The notes under the pieces were generated by a model. The model made no database searches. It was given only the letters and a program-made list of their open reading frames with translations, and was not told the DNA's origin. From positions 1 through 64,000 of the forward strand of contig WUUP01000013.1 in assembly GCA_009833045.1 (NCBI GenBank): a DNA stretch of 64,000 bases. The letters run 5' to 3'. Both the position numbers and the translations under genes were made by a program. The first letter of the stretch is position 1. Each line of letters opens with the position of its first letter. The DNA is from Saprospirales bacterium GYS_P2D (GTDB lineage: Bacteria > Bacteroidota > Bacteroidia > Chitinophagales > Saprospiraceae). This document shows, in pieces, positions 46,320-56,519 of this stretch.

Positions 46320-47190
46320 TAACAATCTAAAATAAAATCAAATCCTCAAATAATCTCTTAGCGACCAGCCCATTGATAATGGAAGATCTGTTAAGGTTGT
46401 CAGCTGTGAGGCTGACATTCATTTCAACATTTACGGATCTGTTAGCATCAATACTTTTGCTAATAGAATATTTGAATGCCACCGGACTATTATAACCTAA
46501 TGATGTATGTGGGTGTCTGATTAATACTTTCAAATAAACAAGCGTCAAGCACTTCTTCTCTGAAGTTTCTGTTGAATCGCTCGATTTATCCATCCTGGTT
46601 TTGGTTTACCTGGTTGTATATACTTGGCTTTTATGCCATTAGCTTCACACCATTGTGTAAAGTTTTTCGATGTGAACTCTGGGCCATTATCCGTCCTTAT
46701 CTCTTTTGGTTTACCTTTTAGCTCTATGACTTGTTCTATGATTCTAATCACCCGATCCGAACTCAGACTGATACCTGCTGTAATGTTTAAGCACTCTCGA
46801 TTGTGATCATCTATGATATTAAGCACTCTTAACTTCCTGCTATCCTTTAAAGAGTCACTCATAAAAGTTCATACTCCAAGTGACATTTGGCAGTATTGGC
46901 TGGCCCAATCCTTGGGTATAGGGTCGATGGAGTCTCCATTTATGTCTACGCCTATGCTTCAATCCTAAAGCCAAAGCTTGTTTTGCATACATCCGTTTTA
47001 GCTTGGCATTCTTTGCTTCTAACTACTTCAGTCTCTTTAATTGCGATACTACCATCCCTGAGAACCGCTTGCGCCAGTTGTAAAAATAGCCTGGATTTAT
47101 CCCCAGTTCTCGACTGATATCTTCCACATTACGTCCAGATTCGTTCTCCTTGATAGCCTTAATGATCTGTGACTCTGTAAACATTTTCAT
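46320..47190 (-). mobile_element. Degenerate IS3-family element (IS407/IS2-like group)
   Basis: From 47190 the minus strand encodes an IS3 OrfA helix-turn-helix (FTESQIIKAIKENESGRN, DISRELGINPGYFYNWRKRF) that stops at codon 56. Then KHRRRHKWRLHRPYTQGLGQ leads into an OrfB integrase core at 46862-46545 (RVLNIIDDHNRE, EIRTDNGPEFTSKNF). A frameshift follows and the end lies at 46593-46327 (LGYNSPVAF). The N-terminal part of OrfB is deleted and several stops occur, so it cannot transpose. Terminal repeats were not found. Confidence 0.8.
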
Positions 47191-47244
47191 GTTACAAAAT
47201 TCAAATTTTTAAATATTTATTGGATGCATTTTTCGGGATGGCTT

Positions 47245-47410
47245 AACCAAGATTTGTGTCAAATAGCAGCTTAATAGAATGTTATCAACAAATTTTTGTG
47301 AATAAAAGAAAGAAAAAGTAGCAAATAGAAAGAAAACCTTATTATGATTATGACATCCATAAACTTAATTTTGAATTAAGCCAACCTCATATTCGGGGTA
47401 GACTCCAACA
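47245..47410 (+). mobile_element. Remnant of the 3' end of the second IS3 element plus flank
   Basis: This stretch resembles 51940-52085 over about 150 bases. Shared are cagcttaataga.. gttatcaaca, aaaagaaagaaaaagtagca, gaaagaaaacctta and the flanking end of a minus-strand gene (...STPN). It is therefore a second, truncated copy of the IS3 tail together with host flank. Confidence 0.75.
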
Positions 47411-47617
47411 GTAATACCCTCTTAATATCTCCAAAATAATTGTAGCATCTTATTAGATCCATTTTCATTGATTAATTAAAACCTTTTTCGAATAGAATCT
47501 TATTAGATCTAAGAGCCATCCCTTGATAGCACTTAGATCGCATGTTGATAGGGCTATCATTAAATAATAAAAAGGATAATAGAGGTTCTCATATTTTGTG
47601 AGACTAATCATAGCGGT

Positions 47618-47992
47618 CTAACGCATGATTGATGAATCCGAGAAATATGGAGTATCTATAGATTTGGGATAAACTTTAATCAAACTTTCGTATTTCGTTG
47701 CCTCAATATGATCCTTGGGAGTTATGAGATCTGATAAAAGACAAACCCTTGCAGTTGATTTTTTCTCTTGAAAGTAAATTTCATAAACTTTTATGAAGTC
47801 CCATCCCGTCATGAATGGCATGTTTTTATCACAGAAAATGATGTCAATCATAATAGATTTCGAGTTGATTCTTTTAATAACGTCTCGAGCATCATTAAAG
47901 CATAAAACAGATACCGTCAATAGGTTTTCCTTCAATTTTACCTCATGATAAATATTTGTAGCAGGGTCATCGTCAATCAAAACGATATTCAT
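47618..47992 (-). CDS. Single-domain receiver protein (copy A)
   Basis: 124-residue CheY-like receiver: IDDDP (6-10), phospho-acceptor Asp55 in FCDKNMPF, Ser in CLLSD and Lys in YPKSID. It has no output domain. It is paralogous to 52520-52888 (both have CDKNMPFM/TDKNMPFM and GWxFI). Could act as phosphate sink or by protein contact in the nearby kinase/LytTR module. Confidence 0.8.
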   Translation of the reverse strand: MNIVLIDDDPATNIYHEVKLKENLLTVSVLCFNDARDVIKRINSKSIMIDIIFCDKNMPFMTGWDFIKVYEIYFQEKKSTARVCLLSDLITPKDHIEATKYESLIKVYPKSIDTPYFSDSSIMR

Positions 47993-48482
47993 ATTTTAAT
48001 AGTGTAAGCTTTGTAATTTGTTCAATTGCATATTCTTTGTAAAGGAGTAAACAGGCGATATAGATACAGCACGTTTCTCATACTAATATATTGTTTATAG
48101 TAATTTGCGTTTTTTATGATAGGAAGTAGCACTGTGTAAAAGAAGCCTGCTCCACAGCAGGCTTCTATACAGTCCAATAGCCCTCTTTAGGTATGAGACT
48201 ATACATGAGAACATGAATATCACATATTTCACGAGATGTAATCCTCTTTTGTCCAATCATGTACGAATTTGGATAATTATTAGGGATATTTTGTTAAGAG
48301 ACTTAAGTACAGATTAAATTTTCATCATGCTCCTATAACAGAGGAACATATTAAGGCTTCTTCCAACTACAATGTTGGCTAATTACCAAAAGAAGGTATT
48401 CAACATGGAATACCTTCTACATAGTCAACAAGGTTAGGGAAAAATAATTGAATTATTGAATCATGACTCAACACACATTTAT
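47993..48482. other. Intergenic stretch with two minus-strand terminator hairpins
   Basis: agaaggtattc/gaataccttct (48391-48418) and agaagcctgct/agcaggcttct (48141-48166) are perfect 11-base stems, each followed on the minus strand by TTTT. The first would end the secreted-protein transcript. The second has no gene upstream, so a short RNA between them is possible. Confidence 0.6.
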
Positions 48483-49049
48483 CTATTTGTTATTTTTTCG
48501 ATACATTATGTGTGGGTTCGTAAAAGCAACTCTTTTCCGTTTAGCACAAGTAAATACGCTTTCAGAATTATCACTCTTAAGGTCTGTACTATTCATGCAC
48601 TGAGGAGGCTGCAGGTTAGCAATGAAACCCATTTTGTTCTCTGGACAACTAATAAATGACATGGGTCTGAAATCTATAAGAATCGTACCTCCATCATTAT
48701 TAGCTAAAGGTTGATTTTGTACACCTATTAGACATCCAGCAGAATTGAGTGACCAAGTAAACTTTGGAGCTATAGTTCCGTAAATGGCATTCAGACTGTC
48801 TATGGGTTCAATATTTGCAAAGCAAATTGATATTTCAAGTGGCTTAGACGTATAATCATTGTATTCCCTTCCCCCATGATTGTAAGTAAATTGGAGGGTG
48901 CCGTTTTGGTTTTCCATTAACGGAGCTGGACTTATATTTCCAGCTTGCAGTGATGGATTGTTTAGACAGTCAGACTGACTGAACAGCTGCGGTTGCAACT
49001 TTATCATGACAACCATTATCCAAAGGATGTTTAAAAATGGAATTTTCAT
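48483..49049 (-). CDS. Secreted protein, truncated paralogue (copy A)
   Basis: The ATG at 49049 gives a signal peptide; an ATG at 49073 adds 8 residues ahead of it. The domain SDCLNNPSLQAGNISPAPL, FTYNHGGREYNDY, ISICFANIEP, CLIGVQNQ, GFIANLQPPQCMNSTDLKSD parallels residues ~20-165 of the protein at 53450-54421. After FTC the sequences diverge and this copy ends in a short basic tail, lacking the Calx-beta and membrane/sorting parts. It would be released rather than anchored. Confidence 0.75.
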   Translation of the reverse strand: MKIPFLNILWIMVVMIKLQPQLFSQSDCLNNPSLQAGNISPAPLMENQNGTLQFTYNHGGREYNDYTSKPLEISICFANIEPIDSLNAIYGTIAPKFTWSLNSAGCLIGVQNQPLANNDGGTILIDFRPMSFISCPENKMGFIANLQPPQCMNSTDLKSDNSESVFTCAKRKRVAFTNPHIMYRKNNK

Positions 49050-49059
49050 GGCTATACAG

Positions 49060-49326
49060 TTATATGAGATCAACTTCGTGCCGTCCTAAAAGAAACGCCA
49101 TTATTTTACGGCTGTCTATTTGTTCAAGCTGATGTTTTTTGGTAGTTGATATTGATGAATTTATTCGATTACAAATAACCTCAAATCCATATGGACTACG
49201 GCGGTTAGTTATAATCTGCACTATACCTTCACAATTTCGTTTCATCCCCTTGGCGATTGAACTCTCAGTCACAGTTAAAGGATATAGTAAAGGTCCAGCG
49301 GACGTTATCATGTATGCTGCTTTCAT
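49060..49326 (-). CDS. Fragment resembling the C-terminus of the second secreted protein (copy A)
   Basis: The 88-residue reading frame contains CEGIVQIITNRRSPYGFEV, which resembles ECMRKIITNRHVAFKIRF at the end of the protein at 54851-55237, and it occupies the same place in the gene order. No signal peptide is present, so it is likely a decayed remnant rather than a working gene. Confidence 0.4.
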   Translation of the reverse strand: MKAAYMITSAGPLLYPLTVTESSIAKGMKRNCEGIVQIITNRRSPYGFEVICNRINSSISTTKKHQLEQIDSRKIMAFLLGRHEVDLI

Positions 49327-50075
49327 ACTGCGAATAAGCAGAAAGAACTACATGTCATGTGGATCAATGATTGAATTTGGTAACATTAATTATCTATCAG
49401 TGATATTTCAGTAGGAATCTGTGAATTAATGGGAGAGTTCACATTGTATATATACCTAATCAGGTTTTAGATTTATATAAAAATGGAGAGAAGAATGTCT
49501 ATTGACACACTTCTCTTACCATCGTAGGTCATTGAAAGTGTGTTTATAAAAACGCTATTAAACTTTGTTCATATAGAATACAATTTCTATAAATTTTTTA
49601 TTATATATTTTTTTCATTTCGAATGGCCATATTTGGTTGACAATTAATATTTCCAGTGTGTTCTCTAATTTAGAATGTATAGATACAATTCAAAACAAAC
49701 TTAATTTGAAAAAGTAGGGACAAACCCCTTACGCTGCCCCTACCCACATTGATTCTTAGGTTACTAAGATTACAAATAATTAATGCACTCCCATCACGAA
49801 GCGCAGTGCAAACATATGTTTGGTGCGCAGGTGATGTTAGATTCTATACAAATTCAGTAATTATGATGATGTAATAGGTTCGATTATGGGGGAATTCAGA
49901 ATATTAGGGTTTTATTAATAGATGAAGGGCAATAGAGGTGGGTTTTCCTGAATTCATGCTTATAAACATGAATCTTGAACCTGTCAATAATTAATTCAGC
50001 ATTGACTTATGTGCACTGTTAGGATATTACTATCGTATTTACCATCCGCTTACGTATGAGATAAAATTTAATTTC
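49327..50075. other. Intergenic stretch upstream of LytTR gene A
   Basis: AT-rich and without a supported gene. It contains accccttacgct at 49725-49736 followed by gcccctaccca. A nearly identical block lies at 55307-55329 at the corresponding place of copy B. Confidence 0.55.
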
Positions 50076-50803
50076 ATGTTACTTGAAGATTTAAAAATTG
50101 CTGTTTTAGATGATGATCTTATTCATATTGACATGCTCATGTACAAATTAAAAGATATAGGCATTAAGGACATTGTTCCATTCACCCAAACTGATCAACT
50201 GATTGGCGCCTTATCTACCAATAATAATTTTGATTTATTGATATCAGACTTTTTTTGGATAATGGATATGAATTCAATATTTTTTATAGTAGAAATAGTC
50301 AATATTTCAATTTACCTATAATTGTATTAAGTAGTTTTTATGAGGATAGGGTTCTTGATAAATTGATAGATATAGGTTCAATCAGCTTCATTTCAAAAGG
50401 CAGTAGTGCCTTTGAACTCAAAAAGACTATACTCCTTGCTCTAAACGAAAAGAATGTCCCGAAGCTAAGAGTAAAAAGTTTGAAATTTTTGGATTCGATC
50501 TTTGTAAGGTCCGGGCACAAGCTGAAAAAAGTAAAAGTTGCTGAAATCCAAATCGTTAGAGTATCTAACAATTATTTAGAGTTGATCACAGATGATTTCA
50601 AGACAGTTGTTCGAAGCACGCTAGTAACTTTTTCTAAATCATTACCTGATTATTTCGTAAAAAGCAGTCAGAGTGAGCTGGTTAATATGAAATACATTAA
50701 TGAAATTGATTTGAAGAACAGCTGCATAATATTGAATAGTGGAGAAGTTCTCGCTCTATCACGAAACTATAGAAAGGAGTTCATTGATAGATTTGAGTTA
50801 TAG
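50076..50803 (+). pseudogene. LytTR response regulator, copy A, frameshifted in receiver
   Basis: Residues AVLDDDLIHIDMLMYKLKD and LLISDFF start a receiver. At the T7 run 50250-50256 one base is missing: adding a T restores FLDNGYEFNIFYSRN and joins the frame of 50255-50803. That frame continues with LPIIVLSSFYEDRVLDKL and a LytTR domain (IFVRSGHKLKKVKVAEIQIV, RVSNNYLELI, SELVNMKYINEIDLK, LSRNYRKEF). The paralogue at 55707 is intact. A deletion, sequencing error or slippage could explain the break. Confidence 0.85.
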
Positions 50804-50866
50804 ACAGGGTTCACGCCCCAAATCGGGCAGTGAGTTTGGTTTGAATTTAGCAGACAACTTACTGAT

Positions 50867-52017
50867 ATGATAGGGAAAAAATTTACATCGATATTTAAGA
50901 CACAGGTAGTGCTGGATGCATTGTGGGAGCGCTACAGTTTATCACAATTAGCTGAGAAGCATTAACTTTATCCGAATCAGATATCAAGCTGGAAACTAGA
51001 GTTTCTGTCTGGAGCGGAATCAGTATTTGGCCAAGGCAAGATAAGCCCGAAGAATCAAGCTGAAGAGGAGAGAGCTAAATTGCTAAAAACGATAGGTCAA
51101 CTGAAAGTGGAGAATGATTTTTTAAAGGAGGCCTTGCGGTAAGAGGATTACAGGAGAGAATAAAGATGATAAGCAAGGATCATCCCAAATTGAGCATCTA
51201 CCGACAATGCAAATTGCTGGGGATACACCGATCAAGTCTATATTATAGACCCAAGACAGAGAGTGCCTTAAATCTGGAATTGATGAGATTAATGGATGAG
51301 CATTATTTACATCACACATACAAAGGTAGCCTACGCATGTATAAATGGCTAAAGAGAAAATGCTATAAGATCAATCATAAGCGGGTTGCGGCACTTGTAT
51401 TATCGAGTTATGGGATAATGTCTGGCAAGCACACCTCAAGACGCTGAATGGCGCATAAGGTATTCCCTTATCTGCTTAGGCACCTGAAGGTAGAAAGAGT
51501 CAATCAGGTCTGGGCTACAATCAGTACCTACATACCCATGGAAAAGGGCTTTATGTATCTGACAGCAATTATTGATTTACACTCCAGATATGTGGTCAAT
51601 TGGTTCATCAGTAACTCCATGGATGCCAAATGGGTCATCGAAGTAATGCAAGAGGCTATAGACGAATATAGTCCTCCTGAGATTGTCAATACGGATCAGG
51701 GCAGTCAATATACCTCAGAAGAATTTGTATCTGTAGTGCTCAAAGAACCACAGCGTACTAAGCTATCCATGGATGGCAAAGGCAGAGCCACAGATAATGC
51801 ATTCATCGAGAGCTTGTGGAAGAGCATTAAGTATGAGAAGATATACCTCAGTCCTCCCATAGATAGAGTAGATCTGTATCAAAAAGTAGCAGAATATTTT
51901 GATTACTATAATTGTCAAAGACAGCATTGGATAAAACACCTAGGATTTGTATCAAACGGCAGCTTAATAGACAGTTATCAACATTTTTTTGTGAATTCTA
52001 AAAGAAAGAAAAAGTAG
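50867..52017 (+). mobile_element. Defective IS3-family element (IS3/IS150 group)
   Basis: OrfA 50867-51142 (KFTSIFKTQVVLDALWERYS, then WKLEFLSGAESVFGQG) has an in-frame TAA at 50963. OrfB 51166-52017 (SKDHPKLSIYRQCKLLGIHR, SLYYRPKTE, VNTDQGSQYTSEEF, SMDGKGRATDNAFIESLWKS) has a TGA at 51445. The first catalytic Asp is lost (WATISTYIP where active elements have WATDITYIP). The element is inactive. Terminal inverted repeats were not identified. Confidence 0.85.
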
Positions 52018-52071
52018 CAAAAAGAAAGAAAACCTTATGATAATTATGACATTTATAAACTTAGTTTTGAA

Positions 52072-52467
52072 CTAAACCTTTCCTTCATTTGGGGTAGAAT
52101 CCGCATAATATTTATTTTTCTTTCGTTCCCTTAGTAAATTTAATCTTTCCTTGAGTTTTTTAAGATCGGCCTTGTTGCGAGTACTTATATGATCCTCTAT
52201 GAAGATAAATTCTATATGTGCAGAGTCTTCGGCAAACATGAAACTATTTAGTTCACAAATGTTCGCCTTAAAAAGATCTAAACTTTGAAATATTATAGCG
52301 CTGATTGATGCCTTTTGATAAGATAATTGGATTAATAGATCTTTGAATAATTTGGGATTAGCCCTCTTTAGTTCAAATGTTTTGTCGCATCCGTATTTTA
52401 TGAAGTGCAATTTTTGTTTATTTAATTTCTTGTCAGTGATATGAAATTTAGCTATTCCTACTTTCAT
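52072..52467 (-). CDS. Unknown small protein
   Basis: 131 residues, Lys-rich, ending YYADSTPNEGKV. I do not recognise a family. The same ending is found decayed near 47400, next to copy A of the duplicated unit. It lies 52 bases downstream of the receiver gene and may be co-transcribed with it. Confidence 0.55.
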   Translation of the reverse strand: MKVGIAKFHITDKKLNKQKLHFIKYGCDKTFELKRANPKLFKDLLIQLSYQKASISAIIFQSLDLFKANICELNSFMFAEDSAHIEFIFIEDHISTRNKADLKKLKERLNLLRERKKNKYYADSTPNEGKV

Positions 52468-52519
52468 TACTTAGTACACAAGGCTTGAGTCAATCATAAT
52501 ATTTGATAATTGGGTATAC

Positions 52520-52888
52520 TTATTTAATTAGATTCAGATAAGGAGCTTCTTGGGACTTGAGGCTCATATGAATCGGTCTTTTCAGAGTTTGGATTCTCTT
52601 GTAATCTTCACTATCCAAATGATCAGATATTAAGCACACTGTAGGATTCCATGTTTGGCTTTGAATTAATTTTTCTAGTTTAGATATAAATTCCCAACCA
52701 TTCATAAATGGCATATTTTTATCAGTCAAGATCAGATTCGCCTTAGGAAGTAGACTGGATTTTATATCAGAGATTACATTGAGGGCATTTTCATAACTAT
52801 ATACACTGATTTCTGGATAAATATCTTTCAATAGAATACTATGATATTCGTTCGTGAACGGATCATCATCTATTAGTACAGCTATCAT
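52520..52888 (-). CDS. Single-domain receiver protein (copy B)
   Basis: 122 residues with IDDDP (6-10), Asp56 in LTDKNMPFMNGWEF, Ser in CLISDH and Lys in SLKSQE. Paralogue of 47618-47992. No output domain. Likely a phospho-relay or phosphate-sink partner of the local kinase, by context. Confidence 0.8.
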   Translation of the reverse strand: MIAVLIDDDPFTNEYHSILLKDIYPEISVYSYENALNVISDIKSSLLPKANLILTDKNMPFMNGWEFISKLEKLIQSQTWNPTVCLISDHLDSEDYKRIQTLKRPIHMSLKSQEAPYLNLIK

Positions 52889-53449
52889 TTTGGTCTTTTT
52901 TGTAGGAAAGCCCTTACATCATATGGGCCTTCTTTAATTTAATAGGTTGGGACCATTAGGTCTCACGATATCAATATCAGAGTTATGGTTGATTCATCAA
53001 ATGGTAAGGCTTAGTAATGATGCTATGATGTCCCTTTTATGTTATATGAAGTTTGTTAATGTCCTTATCTGTAATGTAGGTTTCATTGTTCTTCCACAAG
53101 GAGTACGCTCAGTCAAACTAATGGAAGTCTGTAATGTCATTTTATTGCGGCCATGTATGATGCTGTCAAATTTGTTCTTCTATACTCACAGAAGTGTTAG
53201 TGTTTAAAATCGATGAATATAATTTGTGGAGATTTGGGCCCACTTTCATCTAAATAGCGTGAACTATCTGTTTGGTAACGATATTGCTTTGACCATTCAG
53301 ATATATGTCAAGCCATTTGAGTAAGTGTTATATTATGGCTGGTTCCGATATGTAGGGTTTAGGTATCAATAAGTAAGGACGTGATATTAAATACTCATCC
53401 TGTAGTTAGGGAAACAAAACTGACTGTTAGAATTTATCTTAGTACATAT
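52889..53449. other. Intergenic stretch
   Basis: AT-rich; an 86-codon plus-strand ORF (52947-53207) lacks recognisable features and has no counterpart in copy A. No hairpin as strong as those at 48141 or 48391 was seen. Confidence 0.4.
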
Positions 53450-54421
53450 TTAAATTTGCGACGAATATTTAGAATTTCTATTTGTCTGACTCAGATATAA
53501 TGTGCCCAATATTAGTAAACTTATGATTAATAGGATTAGGCCCCACTCTCCTAATGTAGGAATTGAATTTGGGTCTTCAATAGTGACTATGCCTACACCG
53601 AAATCTGTATTGATGGTAGCATTATCGGCATTGATAAGGGTAAGTGTGAATGTTTCACTTCTCTCTATCTCGTCGTCAGTATATGTAGGTATGACCACCG
53701 ATATGCACTGTGTTCCTGCCGGTATGCTAATGCTGATATCCTGGTGATTATAATCGTTTACACCAGCTGAACCTGTTCCTATTTCGAGATCTGCTGTAAT
53801 ATCATTACTTACAATTTGGTCGAGGCAGATAGATACGGTAGCATCCTGCCCTTCAATGACTCGTGCGTCTGATATACTTATAACGGGCACGTTCTCGCCC
53901 TCGTCCGGTAGTGTGTCATCATCCGTGACACAGGTGAATGAGCGCTCCGAATTGTCTCCTTTAAGATCAGTAGCATTCATACATTGGGGGGGGTGTATGT
54001 TAGCTGTAAAACCCATCTGATTCGCTGGACAGGCAATTGGATTAGTTTGTACAAAATCCACTGTGATTATACCTCCATCATTATTGACAAAAGTTTGATT
54101 TTGCATCCCTACTAAACAGCCAGAGCCATTAATTGACCAGTCAAATCGATCATCAAATGTACCACCTAAAGATGATACGCCTGTGGCTGGAGCAATATTG
54201 GCAAAGCAAATAACTATCTCCATTGGATCACTTGCAAAATCAGCATATTCTTGCCCTCCATGACTATAGGTTAATTTAAATACTCCAGAAGATCCTGGAG
54301 AGAGAGGTGCGGGGTCAATATCGCCCGCTTGTATAGATGGATTATTAAGACAGGTGGATTGCGCTACCATTTGGCTGCCGAGAAGCATCAAGGCAATTAA
54401 ATTCAATAGTGTAGTTTTCAT
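53450..54421 (-). CDS. Surface adhesin-like protein with Calx-beta domain and IPTL-CTERM anchor (copy B)
   Basis: Signal peptide (LLNLIALMLLGSQMVAQ), an N-terminal domain shared with 48483-49049 (CLNNPSIQAGDIDPAPL, CLVGMQNQ, PPQCMNATDLKGDN), a Calx-beta domain (~178-285; VPVISISDARVIEGQDATVS, ERSETFTLTLINADNA). It ends with NSIPTLGEWGLILLIISLLI, the IPTL-CTERM sorting signal recognised by exosortase-like systems, then basic residues. Predicted to be sorted to or anchored at the surface. Divergent from the LytTR regulator gene. Confidence 0.85.
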   Translation of the reverse strand: MKTTLLNLIALMLLGSQMVAQSTCLNNPSIQAGDIDPAPLSPGSSGVFKLTYSHGGQEYADFASDPMEIVICFANIAPATGVSSLGGTFDDRFDWSINGSGCLVGMQNQTFVNNDGGIITVDFVQTNPIACPANQMGFTANIHPPQCMNATDLKGDNSERSFTCVTDDDTLPDEGENVPVISISDARVIEGQDATVSICLDQIVSNDITADLEIGTGSAGVNDYNHQDISISIPAGTQCISVVIPTYTDDEIERSETFTLTLINADNATINTDFGVGIVTIEDPNSIPTLGEWGLILLIISLLILGTLYLSQTNRNSKYSSQI

Positions 54422-54850
54422 TTTTAATATCCTTTGTTAGTGAATTATAGGCTCTTTATAATTCTCGATGGTGATAGCAAAGATCGTGTGGGAAATATAC
54501 ATATTAAATTTGTTCATAATGTGTAGGGGCAAATAGTCATATAATGATGCTAAGAAGTTAATATTATTATGAATATGCTAATAATCAGTTTTTATATGCC
54601 TTAGTTAGCTGAATAGGTTTATGAAATGGCCAAATAGATTTGAAATTATTCAAAATGAATATTCATGCGGTGATGTAGTTTTTACGAAGTAGACCCCGCA
54701 ATATTGACTACCAGCATTTACACTCATTTTGAGATATCTAACAGGGAAAATAAACTAATAGCGCAGCACGATTATGGTAGGAGTAGCAATCCTTTATTCT
54801 TAATTTTTTAAGTAGCTTATTGCTCGGTCTTTAGCTATCAACGTGGGATG
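54422..54850. other. Intergenic stretch
   Basis: No gene or clear signal seen between the two secreted-protein genes; in copy A the corresponding gap is only about 10 bases. Confidence 0.4.
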
Positions 54851-55237
54851 TTAATTATTAAAACGAATCTTGAACGCCACATGGCGATTCGTAATGATCT
54901 TTCTCATACATTCCCCATTAAAAACCTTTATAGCTGTCACGGCATTGCCTTCATCAGCATAACAGTTATATAGAGTGTCTTTAAAGGTTGCGTAATAAGT
55001 GCCAATAGGTAAATTGCTAATATCCGTTAATTCATTGACCGCAGAAGCTGGAGTCCCTGTATGAAAGCTCAATATTACACCAGAATTTAGAACACTCGAA
55101 TCTATTAAGCTCAATGCAGAATTGAGGTTAATTCTTTTTGTTGAGCAATTAGTTTCTATTTGAATTGAGTCTTGAGAAAAACTACTTGTTTGTATTGCTA
55201 CCATTGTTAATAATATTACACAAATTCGTACAGACAT
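54851..55237 (-). CDS. Small secreted protein with Ig-like domain
   Basis: The ATG at 55237 yields a signal peptide (SVRICVILLTMVAIQTSSFS); the frame is open to 55351 but that part (LGGGSVRGYASS) covers a repeated DNA block and is probably untranslated. The core LSFHTGTPASAVNELT and IGTYYATFKDTLYNCYADEG is very like the repeats LTYHTGLPVSTANQV and YYTAFYDAANDCFSDE in the giant adhesin at 61446. It ends CMRKIITNRHVAFKIRF. Function probably surface-related. Confidence 0.65.
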   Translation of the reverse strand: MSVRICVILLTMVAIQTSSFSQDSIQIETNCSTKRINLNSALSLIDSSVLNSGVILSFHTGTPASAVNELTDISNLPIGTYYATFKDTLYNCYADEGNAVTAIKVFNGECMRKIITNRHVAFKIRFNN

Positions 55238-55706
55238 TAGTCTGGTGCTTGGCATCTCTAAAATCTTTTTAGCCCTTGACGGCCTTAAAACAAGAGAGGA
55301 AGCATAACCCCTTACGCTACCCCCTCCCAACAGTATAACCTCAAAAAACATGAGATTATTAAGCTACCCGTCACGATGGCTAGCATTAAAGAAAATAGCT
55401 TTGCCTTTGAGTAAGGTTGAGTATGAGGTTGTGCGAATTAAACAGCTTAATATTCAGTCGTAATTTGTTGCTGAACGGCAGGTCGTTACTGTAATTTTGG
55501 AGTAATGCAGGTTTGTTTAAGTAATAATACAGGATGTATCCATGAATTGACACTTTACACCGCCTATATCAATTATAGATAACTACTCTGGCTAATATAT
55601 ATTATCAAATATTTTGACTATAGACAAAATAATGGCATCTTTCCACCGCCCCTTATGCATGTGAAAGAGCATCGACCTATTAAGTTGTTTATTCAAATAA
55701 TTTTAC
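55238..55706. promoter_or_regulatory. Divergent control region of copy B
   Basis: Between the secreted-protein gene and the LytTR gene. It contains the block taaccccttacgct accccctccca (55305-55329) shared with 49722-49746. A site for the LytTR regulator is plausible here but not proven. Confidence 0.4.
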
Positions 55707-56435
55707 ATGGATATAACCAAATGTTCTGTTGCTCTAATTGACGATGATCCTATACATTTAGAGATTATTGGAGCTAAATTACGGAACGTAGGAGTAACTA
55801 ACCTGCAAACATTCAGTGAGCCTAAGGATGTATTGACAGCATTTGAAGAATCCCACTTTGATTTACTTTTTAGTGATTTTTATTTAGGTGGCAACTTTAC
55901 TTTTGCAGACTTATTTAATAATAGTTTGTTTATCTCCAATACGCCTACTATTATCATATCGAGCTTCTATGATCAGTCCGTGTTAGACCAGATTTTACAA
56001 ATTAAACCTTTACAATTTCTTTCAAAAACCTGCTCGGAGTTTGAAATGACCAAGGCCATAGCCATGGCTATGCAGCAACAATCTCATAATATCATCAGAC
56101 AGTCAAAGGAGAAACACAGTGCAATTTTTGTTAGGTCTGGTTCGAAGCTCAAGAGAGTTATAATCAGTGAGATATGGCATATTAAAGTATCTAATAACTA
56201 TCTCGAAATAATATATTCTAACAGATCCAAAGTCGCCATCAGAAGTACCCTGAACGATTTCCTCAAAAAATTACCTGATAATTTCATTAAAGCTAACCAA
56301 AGCGAGGCAGTAAATATGTATCAGATTAAAGAGATCGATATCAAAAATAGTCTTGTTGTTCTTTTGAATGATACAGAAATAGCATTATCACGTAATTTTA
56401 GACGCTTATTCATAGATAAATTTCAATTTAAGTAA
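55707..56435 (+). CDS. LytTR-family response regulator (copy B, intact)
   Basis: Receiver (1-~125) with Asp12-Asp14, phospho-acceptor Asp57 in LLFSDFYLGG, Ser in IIISSFYD and Lys in FLSKTC; LytTR DNA-binding domain ~140-242 (IFVRSGSKLKRVIISEIWHI, KVSNNYLEI, ANQSEAVNMYQIKEIDIK). Paralogue of the frameshifted gene at 50076. It precedes a histidine kinase gene and is divergent from secreted-protein genes, so it probably controls them. Confidence 0.92.
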   Translation: MDITKCSVALIDDDPIHLEIIGAKLRNVGVTNLQTFSEPKDVLTAFEESHFDLLFSDFYLGGNFTFADLFNNSLFISNTPTIIISSFYDQSVLDQILQIKPLQFLSKTCSEFEMTKAIAMAMQQQSHNIIRQSKEKHSAIFVRSGSKLKRVIISEIWHIKVSNNYLEIIYSNRSKVAIRSTLNDFLKKLPDNFIKANQSEAVNMYQIKEIDIKNSLVVLLNDTEIALSRNFRRLFIDKFQFK

Positions 56436-56519
56436 AATGGAAAATTTAAGACCGTATAAGAATTGAATAACGCTTTGATGGAAACGTGGTGCCCAATTTG
56501 AAAGATTTGATGATCAGAA

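Noticed and set aside
49139-49414. Plus-strand 91-codon ORF
   Set aside because: Overlaps the minus-strand fragment that resembles a gene of copy B; no recognisable features of its own.
52947-53207. Plus-strand 86-codon ORF
   Set aside because: Low-complexity hydrophobic translation, no counterpart in copy A, no start signal.
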